A stretch of 64,000 nucleotides of DNA from Platanthera guangdongensis (GCA_039583875.1 CM077164.1:68541628-68605627), one strand, 5' to 3'. Numbered from the stretch's first letter, positions 11,078-22,124 are shown. Numbers and translations: made by a program. The notes: a model not told the origin generated them from the letters alone.

Positions 11078-13059
11078 ATGGCTGTCATGTCATGGATGTT
11101 AGCCCGCGATAAGAAATTGGCTGAAAAGAAGAAAAGACGGAGCGAGAAACCGGATGACTCTGACCGACAGCTGCGAAGAAGATTGGGAAGTCGGTGACTC
11201 CAGCGGCTTCTGGATCTGAAAAGAGGCCGACACAGACCATCGGCGAATCATCGCAGGCCGCAACAGATCAAAAAGCGGTTTCGAAGATGGCGCCGCCACA
11301 AACCGGAACTGCCAAATCCTTTGATATGACTTTCTCTCCATCAGGCGAACCACTCTTAAAAATAGGTGAGACGGAGGAGAAAAGTGTTGAATCCGGCAAA
11401 CCGTGCGAATTATCGGCTAAGGTCGACCTAATCGTTGTGGACGACAAGCGAGCCGGAGAAGGCAGCGAGACCCCGGATTTTGGCTACAGATCAAACGGAC
11501 TGAAATGGTGTTCGGCTTCTTGAAACGGCAGAAGAAAAGGAGCGAGACCCTTGAGGAAAGGATGAAGAGGAAGTTGAGGAAGATGCAGGCCAGAAAACCG
11601 AATATTTCCGTAAAGACCGGCGCGGACAGTCTTCAACATAGGCCGCACGAGAAGTAGGTACCTGAGAGTCCGTCCACACCGGCATTCAAGCCGAATGAGC
11701 CGGAGTTTGTATCCGCGACTAGCGAGATGCTTAGCGACCACTTCAAGGGCATGGAGACCCTCCAGCAATAGGATGCGCTATTGTCGACTCCAGGGGCCTC
11801 TGAGGAGGTGATCCAGCCCGATCAAGTCCCGGTCATTGGGGAGAACCCTGGCGATCCGGCTCACGGCTTCTGAAGAGCCGAGAAACTGAAGCTTCGAGAG
11901 AAAATGGAGGAGATGAAGAAGTGATCGCCGAGAAGCCGGTGGCGACCTCACTTCCATTACTGCAAGGTAAACACAGGGAAGTTAAGCGAATTGTTAACTT
12001 CTACAAGCGCGGTCAAGGAAGAAGGGGGCGAACATAGTATTAAATCCGTCGGCCAGCTTTTTCCTGACCACGGCCCAACTAAAAAGCCGAGCTAAAGAAA
12101 CCGAGAGGCTATGGAAAGAAAAGATAAAGAGGATAGATCTCAAACGATTCAGTCGGTAAGTGTTTAAAAACCATACCACGACCTCTGGAGGAGATAAAAA
12201 TCAAAACGGCAGTCTTATCCTACTGATTCCCTGCTAGAAGGTCGCAATTATCGGCTGGACCTGACTGCGGTTATCTTCTGCAGGTGAATCGGAGACCGCA
12301 ATGAAACCGGGCGACTTGACATCATTTATGTCTATGCTGCCGCCGCCTCCGCCTCCGCCAAGTGTTCGCGAGAAAGAGACGGCCGACTTCCAGAAGGAGG
12401 TCGACACACTGCAGACAACTTTGGACGTGCTCGCCGAAACCCTGCAAGTTAAGGACGAAGAAAAGTGGGTTGCCGAGGAGGCCGCCGAGAAAAGGATCCA
12501 AGAGTTGCAAACCCTCCGGGAGCAAGAGACCACAAGGCTGCAAACCGCGCTTGAGCAGGACACCATAAAGTTGAAGTCTGAGCTGCAGACCGCGATGGAG
12601 GCTGCTGAGACGAAGATTGCAGAGATGCAGGTCGACTTGGAGCAGGAGAGGGCAGAGAAGTATTTGTTGATCGCCGGGAGGCTAGAAGGAGACAGAGAAG
12701 AGGCTCCACATGTTGAGGATGGCGAAAACCAAGATCTGCCAGCGGAGACCGGCGGAGAGCAGCAGCCTGCACTGCCAATTTCTGGAAAGTTGCAGGTTAC
12801 TGGCCGCCCGGCCTCCAGTGAGACTTCAAATCCATCGGAGGTCGCGGCGCCCAGACAGGCCGCAGCTTCAAGCGGGATGGGGGTTCAGGCGATCCCAATG
12901 ATCCAATTTGTGAGAGTAGAACGCGACACTTCGTGGGTTCATCGGTCTCTGCACTCGCTTCACAATCTGGTTAGCCAGGTGTACGTCGCGATTGTGCAAA
13001 TCGGGGAACAGGTCGCACGAATAGGCCGAGACAGATTGAATGGCGATAAGCAAGGCTGA
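11078..13059 (+). pseudogene. Antisense gene 1 of the Tat element (coiled-coil protein)
   Basis: The reading starts at ATG 11078 with a basic N-terminus (AVMSWMLARDKKLAEKKKRR) and is interrupted by stops (for example at about 11195 and 11521). A good intron is visible: donor AAG/GTAAAC at 11967 and acceptor CTTCTGCAG ending at 12283. The open 3' part (12301-13059) encodes a Pro run (LPPPPPPPS), a long heptad-like coiled coil of about 110 residues rich in Glu, Lys and Gln, and a C-terminal block (VERDTSWVHRSLHSLHNLV). It lies opposite to gag and upstream of antisense gene 2. The same order of two genes recurs at 48439-51946. Its function is unknown; the coiled coil suggests a self-associating protein. 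Confidence 0.6.
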
Positions 13060-13084
13060 GCGACTTGAGAGATCTAAGCCGTGC

Positions 13085-13178
13085 GGACAATTGAATATTA
13101 TGTTGTAATATATATTTTTCTGCTGGATGTTGGACAATTGAATATTATGTTGTAATATATATTTTTCTGCTGGATGTT
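13085..13178 (+). repeat. 47-bp tandem duplication after antisense gene 1
   Basis: Two copies of a 47-bp unit beginning ggacaattgaatattatg (13085-13131 and 13132-13178) appear identical. They lie just after the stop of antisense gene 1 at 13059, in its likely 3' untranslated or terminator region. Confidence 0.9.
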
Positions 13179-13289
13179 GGACAATTTGGCTGTTGTAAAC
13201 TGTTGTATTTTTATTCCGCTCTGAACTGTTTGCGGCGTATGCAGTTTGTATTTATGATCACCATGTCTGTGCTTTGTTCTGAAAAATCT

Positions 13290-13495
13290 CAAGTATAGGA
13301 AAGTAGCCGTGCGGTCTGGCGAACAGATCTCCGGCTTAAACAGATGATATCCACATGATTTTCCATGAAAATTATTCTAAGTGCAGGGATATAGCCGTGC
13401 GGACTGACGAACTAAACTGCGGCTTAGGCGTAGCACTGATCCGTATTTCCTGCAGGTTTAGGTCGCGCGGCGTGACGGCTAGCCACGATTTGATG
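13290..13495 (+). repeat. Short repeated motif block upstream of antisense gene 2
   Basis: Two copies of a unit reading tagccgtgcgg(t/a)ctg(g/a)cgaac and then, after about 8-10 bp, gcggctta or ccggctta lie at about 13305 and 13391. A looser third (gtcgcgcggcgtgacggct) lies at about 13462. They are directly upstream of the TATA box at 13523. Related GCCGCGCGG motifs are scattered through the LTRs and the 15500-16160 region. Confidence 0.6.
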
Positions 13496-13522
13496 TTGAG
13501 TACTGTACCTCCACTGGTTTTC

Positions 13523-13530
13523 TATAAATA
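13523..13530 (+). promoter_or_regulatory. TATA box of antisense gene 2 (Tat element)
   Basis: TATAAATA lies 35 bp before ATG 13565, in a sequence (ttttctataaatagagctg) typical of plant core promoters. It suggests that the antisense gene has its own promoter and does not rely on the LTR. Confidence 0.65.
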
Positions 13531-13564
13531 GAGCTGACCCAGAAGATTTCATCACAAGACAGAA

Positions 13565-15361
13565 ATGATGCGGTCTAAGTCCAAGTCATTGCGGTCTGAC
13601 AAGGCCTCTACGTCCAGGACTGACGCGGCCTCCGCATTCCACTCTGCAGACCAGAAAGAATGCCAGCTTACAAAATCCGAGCTAGATGATTTTGTAGAAA
13701 AACATATGCAGGGAAGCCCGCTGTCGCGGGCTTCCGCTGCAGGACGAGCGGATTAACACATCCAACGCCAATCAGATCGCCATCCCAATCGACCACTTCT
13801 ACTGCGGTGTTCCGCTTTCGGTCATGATGGAGGTCGTGGCGGTCTTCGACCATTATGGCGGTGTGCCAGGACAAATGCCACCAAACTCGATAGCCGCCAT
13901 ATATAGCTTCATCTCCTACTTAAAGTCGGAAAGAGTCCGATTTTCTATGAGGCTGTTCCGGGAATGCTCTCGGTGAGGTCTATCCTGGACTCCGGGACAA
14001 AGATCTCCGGGGCATTGTTGTACTTCGGCTGTAGGGGCTGAAGATCGTAAACCTAGCGAAACAAGATCGCCAACTGGTCGGAACGGTTTCTATCATCATC
14101 GAGGGAAGGTTGCTGTCAGTGCAACCCCGCAAAATCCGTGAAGAGGCCGCATTCGGCAGCGACGTCTTGGACGGCGGGAGAAGGAAATTTACACCTTCTT
14201 CAAGGGGGAGAGGCTTGTTTAAACCATTAAATCCCGATGCTGCCCTCCTTAGAAGGAATTGAAAGCAGAAGATTAAGCTCCAAACCGGCCGAACTGAACT
14301 CCTAGTCGCGCAGCTTGTGAACTGACTTTGTTTTTGTCTTTGGCAGCTGCTGTGGCGGTCCCGCAGAACAAGCCGCTGACACATGGCGTGACTCTTCACC
14401 CAAAGAGAGAAGTAAGCCAGGCGGGCCAAGCGGACGCGGGCTATGGAGGAGAGAGGAGTCGGCCCTCCTCTGATGAGTTTAAGCTGTAGGGAACGGGCAG
14501 CGGCCTGAAGGACGTCCATGGCAAACCCGTGTGGTGTTGTGGAGTCCGGACGGCGAGTCCGTGACGATTTCACCGCCTGCCTTACTGGGGGAGAGAAGAA
14601 GTAACCCGCCACGCGAGCGTGGTTGGCAGCGCGCTGTATGGCAAGCGCAACCTGAAGGCGATGCGCCGAGTTCCAGCTGACGACCTGCCACGGCTAGCCG
14701 CGCAAGTCGGGGCGAGGAGCTTCGTGGCAAGCCACTTCATGGGCCTTGCCTACAAGCAGTTAATGAAAGAGAAGAGCAGCCTGGAGAGGCAGTTAGAGGA
14801 ACAAGTGGAAGAAAACAAGCGACTGAAAGAAAGGGAGGCAGTAAGTCATTACCGATACTCGTGCGGTTAGCATTATGAAACCGCGCGGCTTTACCTTTAC
14901 TTCTTTTGCAGGCAATGTATGACCCGGCCAACCCCACCTTCCAAGACAACGTCTTCCCATAAGTCGTCCAGGGGATTGACGGAGAGCTTAAACGCCTCCG
15001 AGACCTTGGCGGCTTGGCGACCGGCTTCACCGACTTCACCTATGCCGACATCTACCCCACCCTGAAAGAGCAGGTGGCCGCCATCTACAGGGAGATCAAG
15101 GGTAAAGGAAAGGTCGGCGAGGAAGACGGCGAAGAGGAGGAAGACGACGAGGAAGAGGGCGGCCAGGGAAGCTGGAGCGGAGGCGCATCGTCTGAGTCCG
15201 GCGGTCAAGAATCTGAGACCCCGCGGCCAAATTCGTCAACTTCTGGCGGTTCAGGCAGCTCGGCGGCTAGCAGCAGCGGGTACTCTGAATCCTCCGTCGA
15301 TAACGATGAAGGCAGTGATTCGGGTTCTCCTGCGGCTAAAAAGCTCAAGTCGGCCGATTAG
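13565..15361 (+). pseudogene. Antisense gene 2 of the Tat element (gypsy-type Transposase_28-like protein)
   Basis: The reading starts at ATG 13565 (MMRSKSKSLRSDKAS) behind a TATA box. It encodes a segment, IPIDHFYCGVPLSVMMEVV and then PPNSIAAIYSFISYL, laid out like the domain I know as putative gypsy-type transposon, PF04195 (tentative). Splice signals are visible: an acceptor TCTTTGGCAG ending at 14346, and a complete intron 14841-14911 (GTAAGT to TTTTGCAG) that rejoins EREA to AMYDPANPTF in frame. A coiled-coil stretch (KEKSSLERQLEEQVEENKRL) and an acidic Ser-rich tail (EDGEEEEDDEEEGG) follow, ending at 15361. A frameshift near 13750 and a stop at 14959 break it. Homologue in plan: 50004-51946. 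Confidence 0.65.
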
Positions 15362-16280
15362 GAAGTTTGTAATTTGTTACTTGTATTTTGATCTTTTTGG
15401 GAAATCGGCGGTATTATTTTTTTGTAAACTGCGCGATTAACATTTTGCAGCATTTAAAGAAATAGAAATGAAGGACAAGTTCACCTTTGACGTCTCTTAC
15501 TTTACATCTCACTTTTCTTACTTGTTCAAGCCTGCGCGGTCTTAGTATAACTTCCGATTTAATACACGGTTAACATAAAAAAAACCGGTCTGACGCCATA
15601 CTGCGACTTCAATGAAGTTACCCGCAAGAGAGATAGATATCCTTGCGGCTTATTTCGGAATACACGTCGACCATAAGCCGCACGGCGAACAATTTTAACC
15701 CTCCATTTGCCATGAAACTAGAGAGAAATGATCACGCCTTACTTGTACATAAACTACGACCAATAAGCCGCGCGACTATCCTTCTTAGTCACCAAAAAGC
15801 CATGACATTGAAGTATAAGATTGCGGCTAGGGCGAACTCTGATACAAATTGACCTTTTAATGAAAGAGACAAGGATAGAGAAATATCCTGCGGCTTCTGA
15901 TAATACAGGCCGGCAATAGGCACATGGAAGCCAAATAATTTTTTGATGGCAGGTCGCTGAGCGACTAGTATAAATGATACCATATAAGTCGGCGGACTAA
16001 GGTCGAGAATTAACTTCCAGAAATAGGACGGTCGAGTTCATGAGTATATGAATAATAAACCGGCAATGGGCACATGGAAGCCACATAATTTAAGCCGGAA
16101 TAAGTAACCACGCGAACTGTGTATTGAATGATATAAATTGGCACAGGCCACCTAATAAAGCCGCAAGATAGTGAATAGGCTCGTGTTGTCCTACAAGAAT
16201 AGATGGAGCTAAGCGCTTATGTGTCGATGTGGGCAGGTGCGTGTGGCAGTACTTTCCTCACAAGGAACACATAAGCGGGA
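15362..16280. other. Non-coding interior of the Tat element
   Basis: I see no gene here. Dispersed copies of motifs such as aagccgc(g/a)cgg, tgcggctta and ggtcgctgagcgac occur, similar to those before antisense gene 2. This is where pol would be expected in a complete element read on the minus strand. Confidence 0.5.
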
Positions 16281-16298
16281 TTGAAATTCTTAATATCC

Positions 16299-16442
16299 GC
16301 GACCGATGTCAAGCGGGACAAGTATGCAATGTCTGCGACAAATGTCAAGCGGGACAAGTATGTAATGTATGTGACTGATGTCAAGTGGAATTTCCACTAC
16401 ACATCTGCGATTGATGTCAAGCGGGATGTGGAGGGCTTAAGA
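16299..16442. repeat. 36-bp tandem repeat, four copies
   Basis: Units start at 16299, 16335, 16371 and 16407 (gcgac..atgtcaagcgggacaagta). On the plus strand they read as a 12-residue repeat containing DVKRDKY. The third copy is altered. They lie between antisense gene 2 and the minus-strand gag. Confidence 0.85.
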
Positions 16443-16706
16443 ATTCAAAGGGCCTTTTGCCCTTATATGCATGCATGTTAGCATTATAAGTAAAGCTAAG
16501 AAATAAGCTTTAAATGAAAGGTATTGCTTGTTTGATGTTAAGGATGTGGCAAAAGGATATATGTTCGAAGCTTGACTATGCCCCATTAATACCAATTGAT
16601 AAGGGGACTTTATATATTATTCTGATCATAAGCACTTTTATCATATAGAGAAAAAGAAATCCCTGCTTGAACTATCGAGTAAGCCATGGAAGAATGCCTT
16701 AGAAAA

Positions 16707-17894
16707 TTACTGAATGATATAGTCTTGCAACTTTCCAGCTCTTGCAAGTTGATTAGCTAACTCCCGGAGAGCTATGCAACCTTCTGCTAGATGACCAATA
16801 TCTTTATGATAGTTGCAAAAAAGCTCCTCATGCCGATATTTTATTTTAGATTTCAAACGCTGTGGCTTTTTGAACTCAGGCATTCCTTGAAGGATTATCA
16901 GAAGATCTTCCATATGAGTTTTGAATTTAACATATTTATCTGAAGCTTTCTTACGCTTAGGAGTTTTCAGACGCGAAGATGCGAATGGATGTACTTTCAC
17001 AAACTTCGATAATCTGTTCTTTTGAAGAGACAATGTAGTTCTATCCTGAGGAAGAGGAGGAGATTTGCAATATTCAACTTGTGAAACATTTTGAGAAGAA
17101 ATGAATTACTGATCACCAGAAGTCCCTTGAGATTGTCTAGCCATCTGATTCAGAAACAAGATATAAACTTTATTCGCTTCTTCACCTATTATGAACTTAT
17201 TAACTGTATCAATAAGATCTCCATAAGTTTTGGGATACTTTGTGGTGAGCTTAAATTTCAAAGGGCCTTCTCGAAGTCCATTTATGAAAGTGTGTAAGTA
17301 AAAATCTTGATGAGCGTTACAAACATCCAGAACTTCCTTTTGGAACCAGTCAACAAAATCTGGATTAGACTCATCAATTCCTTGCTTGATTCGGAAGAGA
17401 GCTCCAACGTCTCTTCATCACTTCCTATAAATAGTGAACCTTGAAATGAATTGACTTCGAAGATCTTTAAAACTGGTTACCGATCGAGGCGGAAGACTCT
17501 AGAACCATTCCCTTGCAATATTGCCAAAAGATATAATAAAGAGTTTGCATTTTACTCCATTTGACACGTTTCTTAGTGAAGTAGCTGATTCAAAGGCTTG
17601 CAAATGAGAAAACGGATCATCACATCCCGAATACTTCGGGATACGCGGTACTCTGAAATCATCGGAGACAGTAACCCACCGAATATGATCAATGAATGGA
17701 GAAGGGGCCTCTTCTTCTTCCTTATAAGAAGGTTCATTTGCAACAGATTTTGGTGCATGCTCAACACAATTCGCAGAAAATTTATTATCATGGCCAAGGA
17801 ACTTATTATTAAATTATGAACAATCCTGCACTTCTGAGAGATCCATAGCAGTTGCCATGAAACTAGATTCAATTTGTCCCTTTGCAGGATTCAT
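16707..17894 (-). pseudogene. Tat-type gypsy gag, broken
   Basis: The minus-strand reading from ATG 17894 encodes a retrotransposon gag domain (FRVPRIPKYSGCDDPFSHLQ, LFRIKQGIDESNPDFVDWF, YLHTFINGLREGPLKF). A zinc-knuckle-like CNYHKDIGHLAEGC (normal pattern CX3HX3GHXTXXC) and a conserved tail (LRELANQLARAGKLQDYI) follow, ending at 16707. It forms the capsid and binds RNA in related elements. Stops at about 17818, in the middle of the capsid region and at about 17105 break it. It sits about 275 bp inside the right LTR, as expected for 5' LTR, leader, gag. No pol follows. Confidence 0.8.
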
Positions 17895-18170
17895 CTTGAA
17901 AAGAAGAAGATAACCAAACTTTTCTCAGAGACCGCCGACTAGTCACGGCTTGAACTGGCGGCTAGACGGCACAACAAGCTGACAAGAAGAGCGGCGGAAA
18001 AGCGAGCGGGTAGAACGGCAGGTTCTACAGTGCTGGAGGCGGGGTGAAGGCCTTAGTCGGCGAAGTCGCGGCTTGCTCGATAGGCCGCCGAGCTCTAGAA
18101 GCTAGAGCGGTATGACCAACTAGACCGCTGATTTCTTCGACTAATCGAGATCTGAAGGTCGCGTGTTAAC

Positions 18171-18902
18171 TATTGATGCATGAAAATGCACAGGCAGTCG
18201 GGCACCACAAGCTAACGGTTCGAGCACCGAGGGAAAGAAGGGAAAAGAGGAGACTGTCGAGTATCGGTTACTAGCGGTCGTAGCTAAAGGATGGAAAAAG
18301 AGGCCGCTGGCAGTGTCAACATCAGAGTTTGCCCGCCGCGGCTTAAATGCCACTCCTGCGACGAGCTTTCCTTTATTTAAAGTGAGAAACAATTACACGA
18401 AGGGGAAAAAGAGGAAGCCGGCCGGACTGCAAGACGCAAAACACTAGACTTGAGACCGCGGCTCTTAACAGGCGAGCTCCTGGATACAAGTCAGCGTGTC
18501 TTGGGGAGTGCACCCTCCCCCTATTTATAGGCTCGGGGGCCTGCCCAAGCGGGCAGGGCTAAAGTTACCTGCTACCCGGGGTACAGGAGAACCGGGCAGA
18601 GGTGAGGGGAAGCAAATGAGCAGAAAACGAGATTGGAGATAAGCCGCGCGGCCTGGAGGATTCCTCCTGACGAGCTACTGTCTGGATCCTGGGCCTTGTC
18701 GCTGAGCGGGGCCGGCGCTGGCGGCGGTCTGACATGGAGACCGCTCGACTTCGGTGTTGACCAGACGGGTTGATCTGAGATGCGGCTAGCCGGAGAGGCC
18801 GTCATCTGGTGACCGCCCGATTCGAGAGACTTGGCAGCTAGAAAGATCAGGCCGCCCGGTCTGGAAAGCTGCGCGAACAGGTCGCAGATTCCGGGCTTAA
18901 CA
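18171..18902 (-). repeat. Right (5') LTR of the Tat element
   Basis: The LTR is 732 bp long, starts tattgatgcatg (the expected tg is mutated to ta) and ends gggcttaaca, followed by the acagg duplication at 18903-18907. It matches 10166-10890 with scattered differences. I could not identify a convincing primer-binding site next to it. Confidence 0.9.
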
Positions 18903-19123
18903 ACAGGTTTGCAAAAGCTAACAAATTTTTTAATGTAGATGACTATATGAAATTACATCCAGAAGTTGTGGTGCCAAGAGATACTTCCCTAAATATTATT
19001 GGAGCAGCTGATATGACCATGACAAAGATTCAAGTGGGCAATCCAAACAGGGAAATCAAGTTTATTCAGCCTGGTGATAAAGCTAAAGAGAAGAAGCACA
19101 AGGAGCCAAAGAAGAAGAAATGA
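18903..19123 (+). pseudogene. Extra ORF (Sirevirus A), C-terminal end after the Tat insertion
   Basis: The extra ORF resumes after the Tat element. The codons for KYRKVELNR before 10165 are followed here by FAKANKFFNVDDYMKLHP, the reading passing through the duplicated acagg. It ends in a Lys-rich tail (KEKKHKEPKKKK) at TGA 19121-19123. The B-family ORF also ends in a Lys-rich segment. About 180 bp of non-coding DNA separates the stop from the polypurine tract. Confidence 0.8.
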
Positions 19124-19292
19124 GTTCTTAATCTCTTTAATCTTTCTGTATGTCTTAAAAACTGCTTATTTATTTCCTGATACAAAGCTCACTGTATATA
19201 TATATATCTGCTGCATATTTTGAAGTTTCCTGCCAGATATATTTTTCCCTTGCTTTGTAAATATTTTGTGTCTGCAATTAGTGACCTCACTC

Positions 19293-19306
19293 AAATATGG
19301 GGAGAT
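19293..19306 (+). other. Polypurine tract of Sirevirus A
   Basis: AAATATGGGGAGAT directly precedes the 3' LTR start TGTTGG. This is the plus-strand priming site and resembles the corresponding tracts of B (CCAAATAGGGGAGAT) and C (CTTTAAATAGAGGGAGAT). Confidence 0.85.
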
Positions 19307-19499
19307 TGTTGGATCCCTAATTGGATTTGGGCTAGGTTCACTAAACTAGGATATTTGACCTAACATGTATAACAAGGGTCATGTTTGTGTCCTAGAGTCT
19401 AGTCCATGTCCTTAGAGTCAACATTGCATGTACCAGCCAACAACAAACTGCATAAGACTCCAGACTTATAGAAATTTCAAAGGTTCAGAAAAGTGAGTT

Positions 19500-19970
19500 C
19501 GACATTCATCGAACTCAGCTCGACGAAAGTCGTGATCATCTCGACGAACTCAGAGAAAATTCTCTGAGTTGAGGTAGACGAACTTAGTTCTCAAGTCGAC
19601 GATTTCTGGATACTCTACTTCAACATTCCCAGTCCAGAGTCATTTCTCTGAATTCCAGTCGACGAATTTATGTTCTCAGCTTGACGAGCTTAGACCATAG
19701 TATTAACAAGTTTTATCAAGTAACAGTTAGCAGTTCTCAGGTCGACGAACTTAGTTCTCAGGTCGATGATTTCTGGATACTCTACTTCAACATTTTAAGT
19801 CCAGAATCATTTCTCTGAACTCTATTCGATGAAGTTAGATTATAAGCTTGACGATCATAGTGCACATAATTGGCAAGTTTCTTCAGAAAGCAGCTAGCTG
19901 TTCTTAGGTCGACGATGTTGGATCTCAGGTCAACGAACAACAATTATAGACGAATTTTGTTCTTTGCTCA
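19500..19970 (+). repeat. A-family TCGACGAA/TTCGTCGA motif array in U3
   Basis: Repeated motifs such as gtcgacgaact, ctcgacgaactcag, ggtcgacgaacttag and decayed forms (gtcgatgat, ttcgatgaag) occur every 30-60 bp, with larger duplicated blocks (about 19570-19640 and 19740-19815). The core matches the array between pol and the extra ORF of this element. Confidence 0.75.
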
Positions 19971-20251
19971 ATGATTTCTATGCAGATCTAGACTTGGATT
20001 TTTCCTTTCTTCTGTCCCTATTTTATTGTAGTAATTTCTGAATAATCAATGCTCAATATTCTCTGAATATTACTGTTAGAAGCAGTATTGATTATGGTAT
20101 TCATCAGGATTATTACTTGTCATTTTTCAATGGGACAGTTGGGGAAATCTAATTAATGCAGACATTCTCTCCAGCCGTATTACATTCTCCAGGCCGACAA
20201 CAATCAATGCAGGAAGGAATTAGAAATTCAAAGAAGAAATTCCATTGAGAA

Positions 20252-20259
20252 TATAAAAG
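20252..20259 (+). promoter_or_regulatory. Putative TATA box of Sirevirus A LTR
   Basis: TATAAAAG lies downstream of the U3 motif array, a position comparable to the TATAAATA box in the B-family LTR. Confidence 0.4.
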
Positions 20260-21071
20260 TGTTTTTTCCTTCCTCTGAATAGAAGATACACAGGAACAAA
20301 GACAGAGAATTATACAGCACTGACCACAAAAAGAGTACAAGGTCTATAGAGAAGATTATCAACAACAATTCAAATTCTTCTCTGTGCAGAAAATGAATCT
20401 GGTCTTCACCTTGACACTGCTGAAGAAGAAGAAGAAGAACATCCACCCAAATCAAGAGTCTTCTTCATTCTTCACTCCAGGATTCTTCAAGGACAACAAA
20501 TCTCTGTCAGTCAAGGAGTTCCTGGATTTCTTCTGGTCAATGCTAAAGGTAGAAGATCTACTCACCCTGAATCAAAACTCCAATCTTCCTGAACAACTCA
20601 ATATCTCAAGGGGAGCTTTGATAACATCATAGATCCACAAGTCTTCTCAGTTGTATTTGATAAAGAGAAGACACCATAACTCTCTCACCCCCTTACTGTA
20701 TAAAGGGTTCTTTAACTCCCTTCAAAAGTTATTCCTTGGTTGCATGTCACCTGATCAAAAGACTGGGGTTGGTTTTTGAGTACCTGATCAACAGTTCATG
20801 TTGGCAGTCACCTGGTCAAAACCTGTGAGTGGATTCCTACCAGGGTGGTAGAAGAGTGGATGTACCCAGGTTGGGGAACCACTATAAAAATTCTTGTGTT
20901 GTCTGGTTCCCTCTTTCCTTTTTGTTCTTGTTGTGCCTGTGTTAGTTAGATTATTTTTTGTTGTGCCTGTGGTAGATTAGTGTATCTTAGGATTTCACTT
21001 TTTTTACAGCAAAATTGTATCATATAGCTGCCTTACTCTGAAGTGTTTTTATTAATAGCAAAAAGTTTAAA

Positions 21072-21076
21072 GATCT
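21072..21076. other. Target-site duplication (gatct), left side of Sirevirus B
   Basis: The 5-bp gatct precedes the element start and is repeated right after its end at 34202-34206. This fixes both ends of Sirevirus B. Confidence 0.92.
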
Positions 21077-21958
21077 TGAAAGATATGGTACCTAAACACC
21101 TAGAGGGGGGGGGGGTGAATAGGTGACCTAATCCTTTTTAAACTTAAATGGCAGCAATCAGTTATATCACAGAATACTAACTATTTTATCACAGCAAACA
21201 CACAGCATGCACAGCAACAATGACAGCACAGCACAGCATACACAGTGGTTTATAGTGATTCCCCAAGATATGGGTACATCCACTTTCCCCCTTCGCCTAT
21301 CTAGCAGTGTCCTAGATTCGGCCAAACTCCTCCACTGTCTCAGAACCCAAATTGGTTCCTACACCTCAGGCCCAAAGCTTACAACTCAGCTTTATCCCAA
21401 AGCCTACACTCAGCCAATCAAGGCCTACACTCAGCCAACCAAGGCCTACACTCAGCCAACAAGGCCTACACTCAGAGATCTCAATCTCCTACACTCAGGC
21501 TCTCAAGCCCTACCCTCAGCCTTTATAATTATAGGCTTACAATTCACTCAGATCCAAAGGATCCTACAAGATAAAAATGTATTACAAATATTAACTCAAC
21601 AACTCAGAAATAAAAGAGGGGAGTTGAGAGTTTCTTGATGAGTTCTTGGAAGAACTCAGCTGGATTCAATCTGACTTAGCTTTCTTCAAAGCTTCTTGAG
21701 TAGAACTGAATAAGACTGAATCCTCCTACAGTAGTTCCTTGACCTCTGCCACTTAAGATCCAGAATGAATCTGAATCCTTCTTCTCAGCCTAGTTCCACA
21801 GGCTGATTTCTTGGATGGAGCCCTCTCTCTCCAACTTCTTAGATCTGCACTTGGACTGCAAGATCTTCTTGTGTTGATACTCTATGTACCACTTTAATAA
21901 CTTGTTCTTCAACAATGTGATCAACTCAACAACAACGTTTCTGTAAACTGTATGAGCC

Positions 21959-21966
21959 TATTTATA
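21959..21966 (-). promoter_or_regulatory. TATA box in 3' LTR of Sirevirus B
   Basis: TATAAATA on the minus strand (plus tatttata in gcctatttataggcc) lies about 160 bp downstream of the palindrome array. The same sequence occurs at 32985-32992 and 55136-55143. Confidence 0.7.
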
Positions 21967-22124
21967 GGCCTTCTTCATGGTAAACGGCTGGTCCGGTCCA
22001 TAACTGACTTCTGATATCTCTGACAGGTGCTGTAGACCGGCTGGAACGGCAGCTGTCAAGTCATCCAGTCATTTCTTGAAAATCTCTAACTGTCTGAAAG
22101 TGAGTCGAGACTTTCTGTCTTTAA

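Larger units (their letters stand above)
10166..18902 (-). mobile_element. Ty3/gypsy Tat-type LTR retrotransposon, non-autonomous, with antisense genes
   Basis: Two LTRs (10166-10890 and 18171-18902) flank the element, with a perfect acagg duplication. A minus-strand gag with a CCHC-like knuckle lies next to the right LTR, and a G-rich polypurine-like tract (10891-10905 read on minus) lies next to the left LTR, so the element is oriented minus. No protease, reverse transcriptase or integrase is seen between gag and the left LTR. Instead, two intron-containing genes lie on the opposite (plus) strand at 11078-13059 and 13565-15361. Extra antisense ORFs between pol and the 3' LTR are a known feature of Tat elements such as Grande. 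The LTRs differ from each other by many substitutions and small indels, so the insertion is older than Sirevirus B. Confidence 0.82.
19307..21076 (+). repeat. 3' LTR of Sirevirus A, first part
   Basis: It starts TGTTGGATCCC after the polypurine tract and is interrupted at 21076 by Sirevirus B; the last 65 bp continue at 34207-34271. The joined length is about 1.8 kb. It contains an A-type TCGACGAA motif array (about 19500-19970) upstream of a possible TATA box (TATAAAAG, 20252-20259). It also has the conserved segment ggttggggaaccactataaaa near 20870 that is shared with Sirevirus B LTRs. Confidence 0.85.

Noticed and set aside
12449..12778. Minus-strand and alternative-frame ORFs over the coiled-coil gene
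   Set aside because: Shadows of the plus-strand reading 12301-13059, whose heptad pattern and splice acceptor mark the real frame.
14897..15208. Hydrophobic minus-strand ORF (AALFLVVFLLFAVFLADL) resembling a membrane protein
   Set aside because: It is the reverse complement of the acidic Glu/Asp tail of antisense gene 2; GAG/GAA codons read backwards as Leu/Phe.
18155..18170. Primer-binding site of the Tat element next to the right LTR
   Set aside because: The sequence CGCGACCTTCAGATC on minus looks loosely like an Arg-tRNA complement but lies several bases away and I cannot confirm the tRNA.
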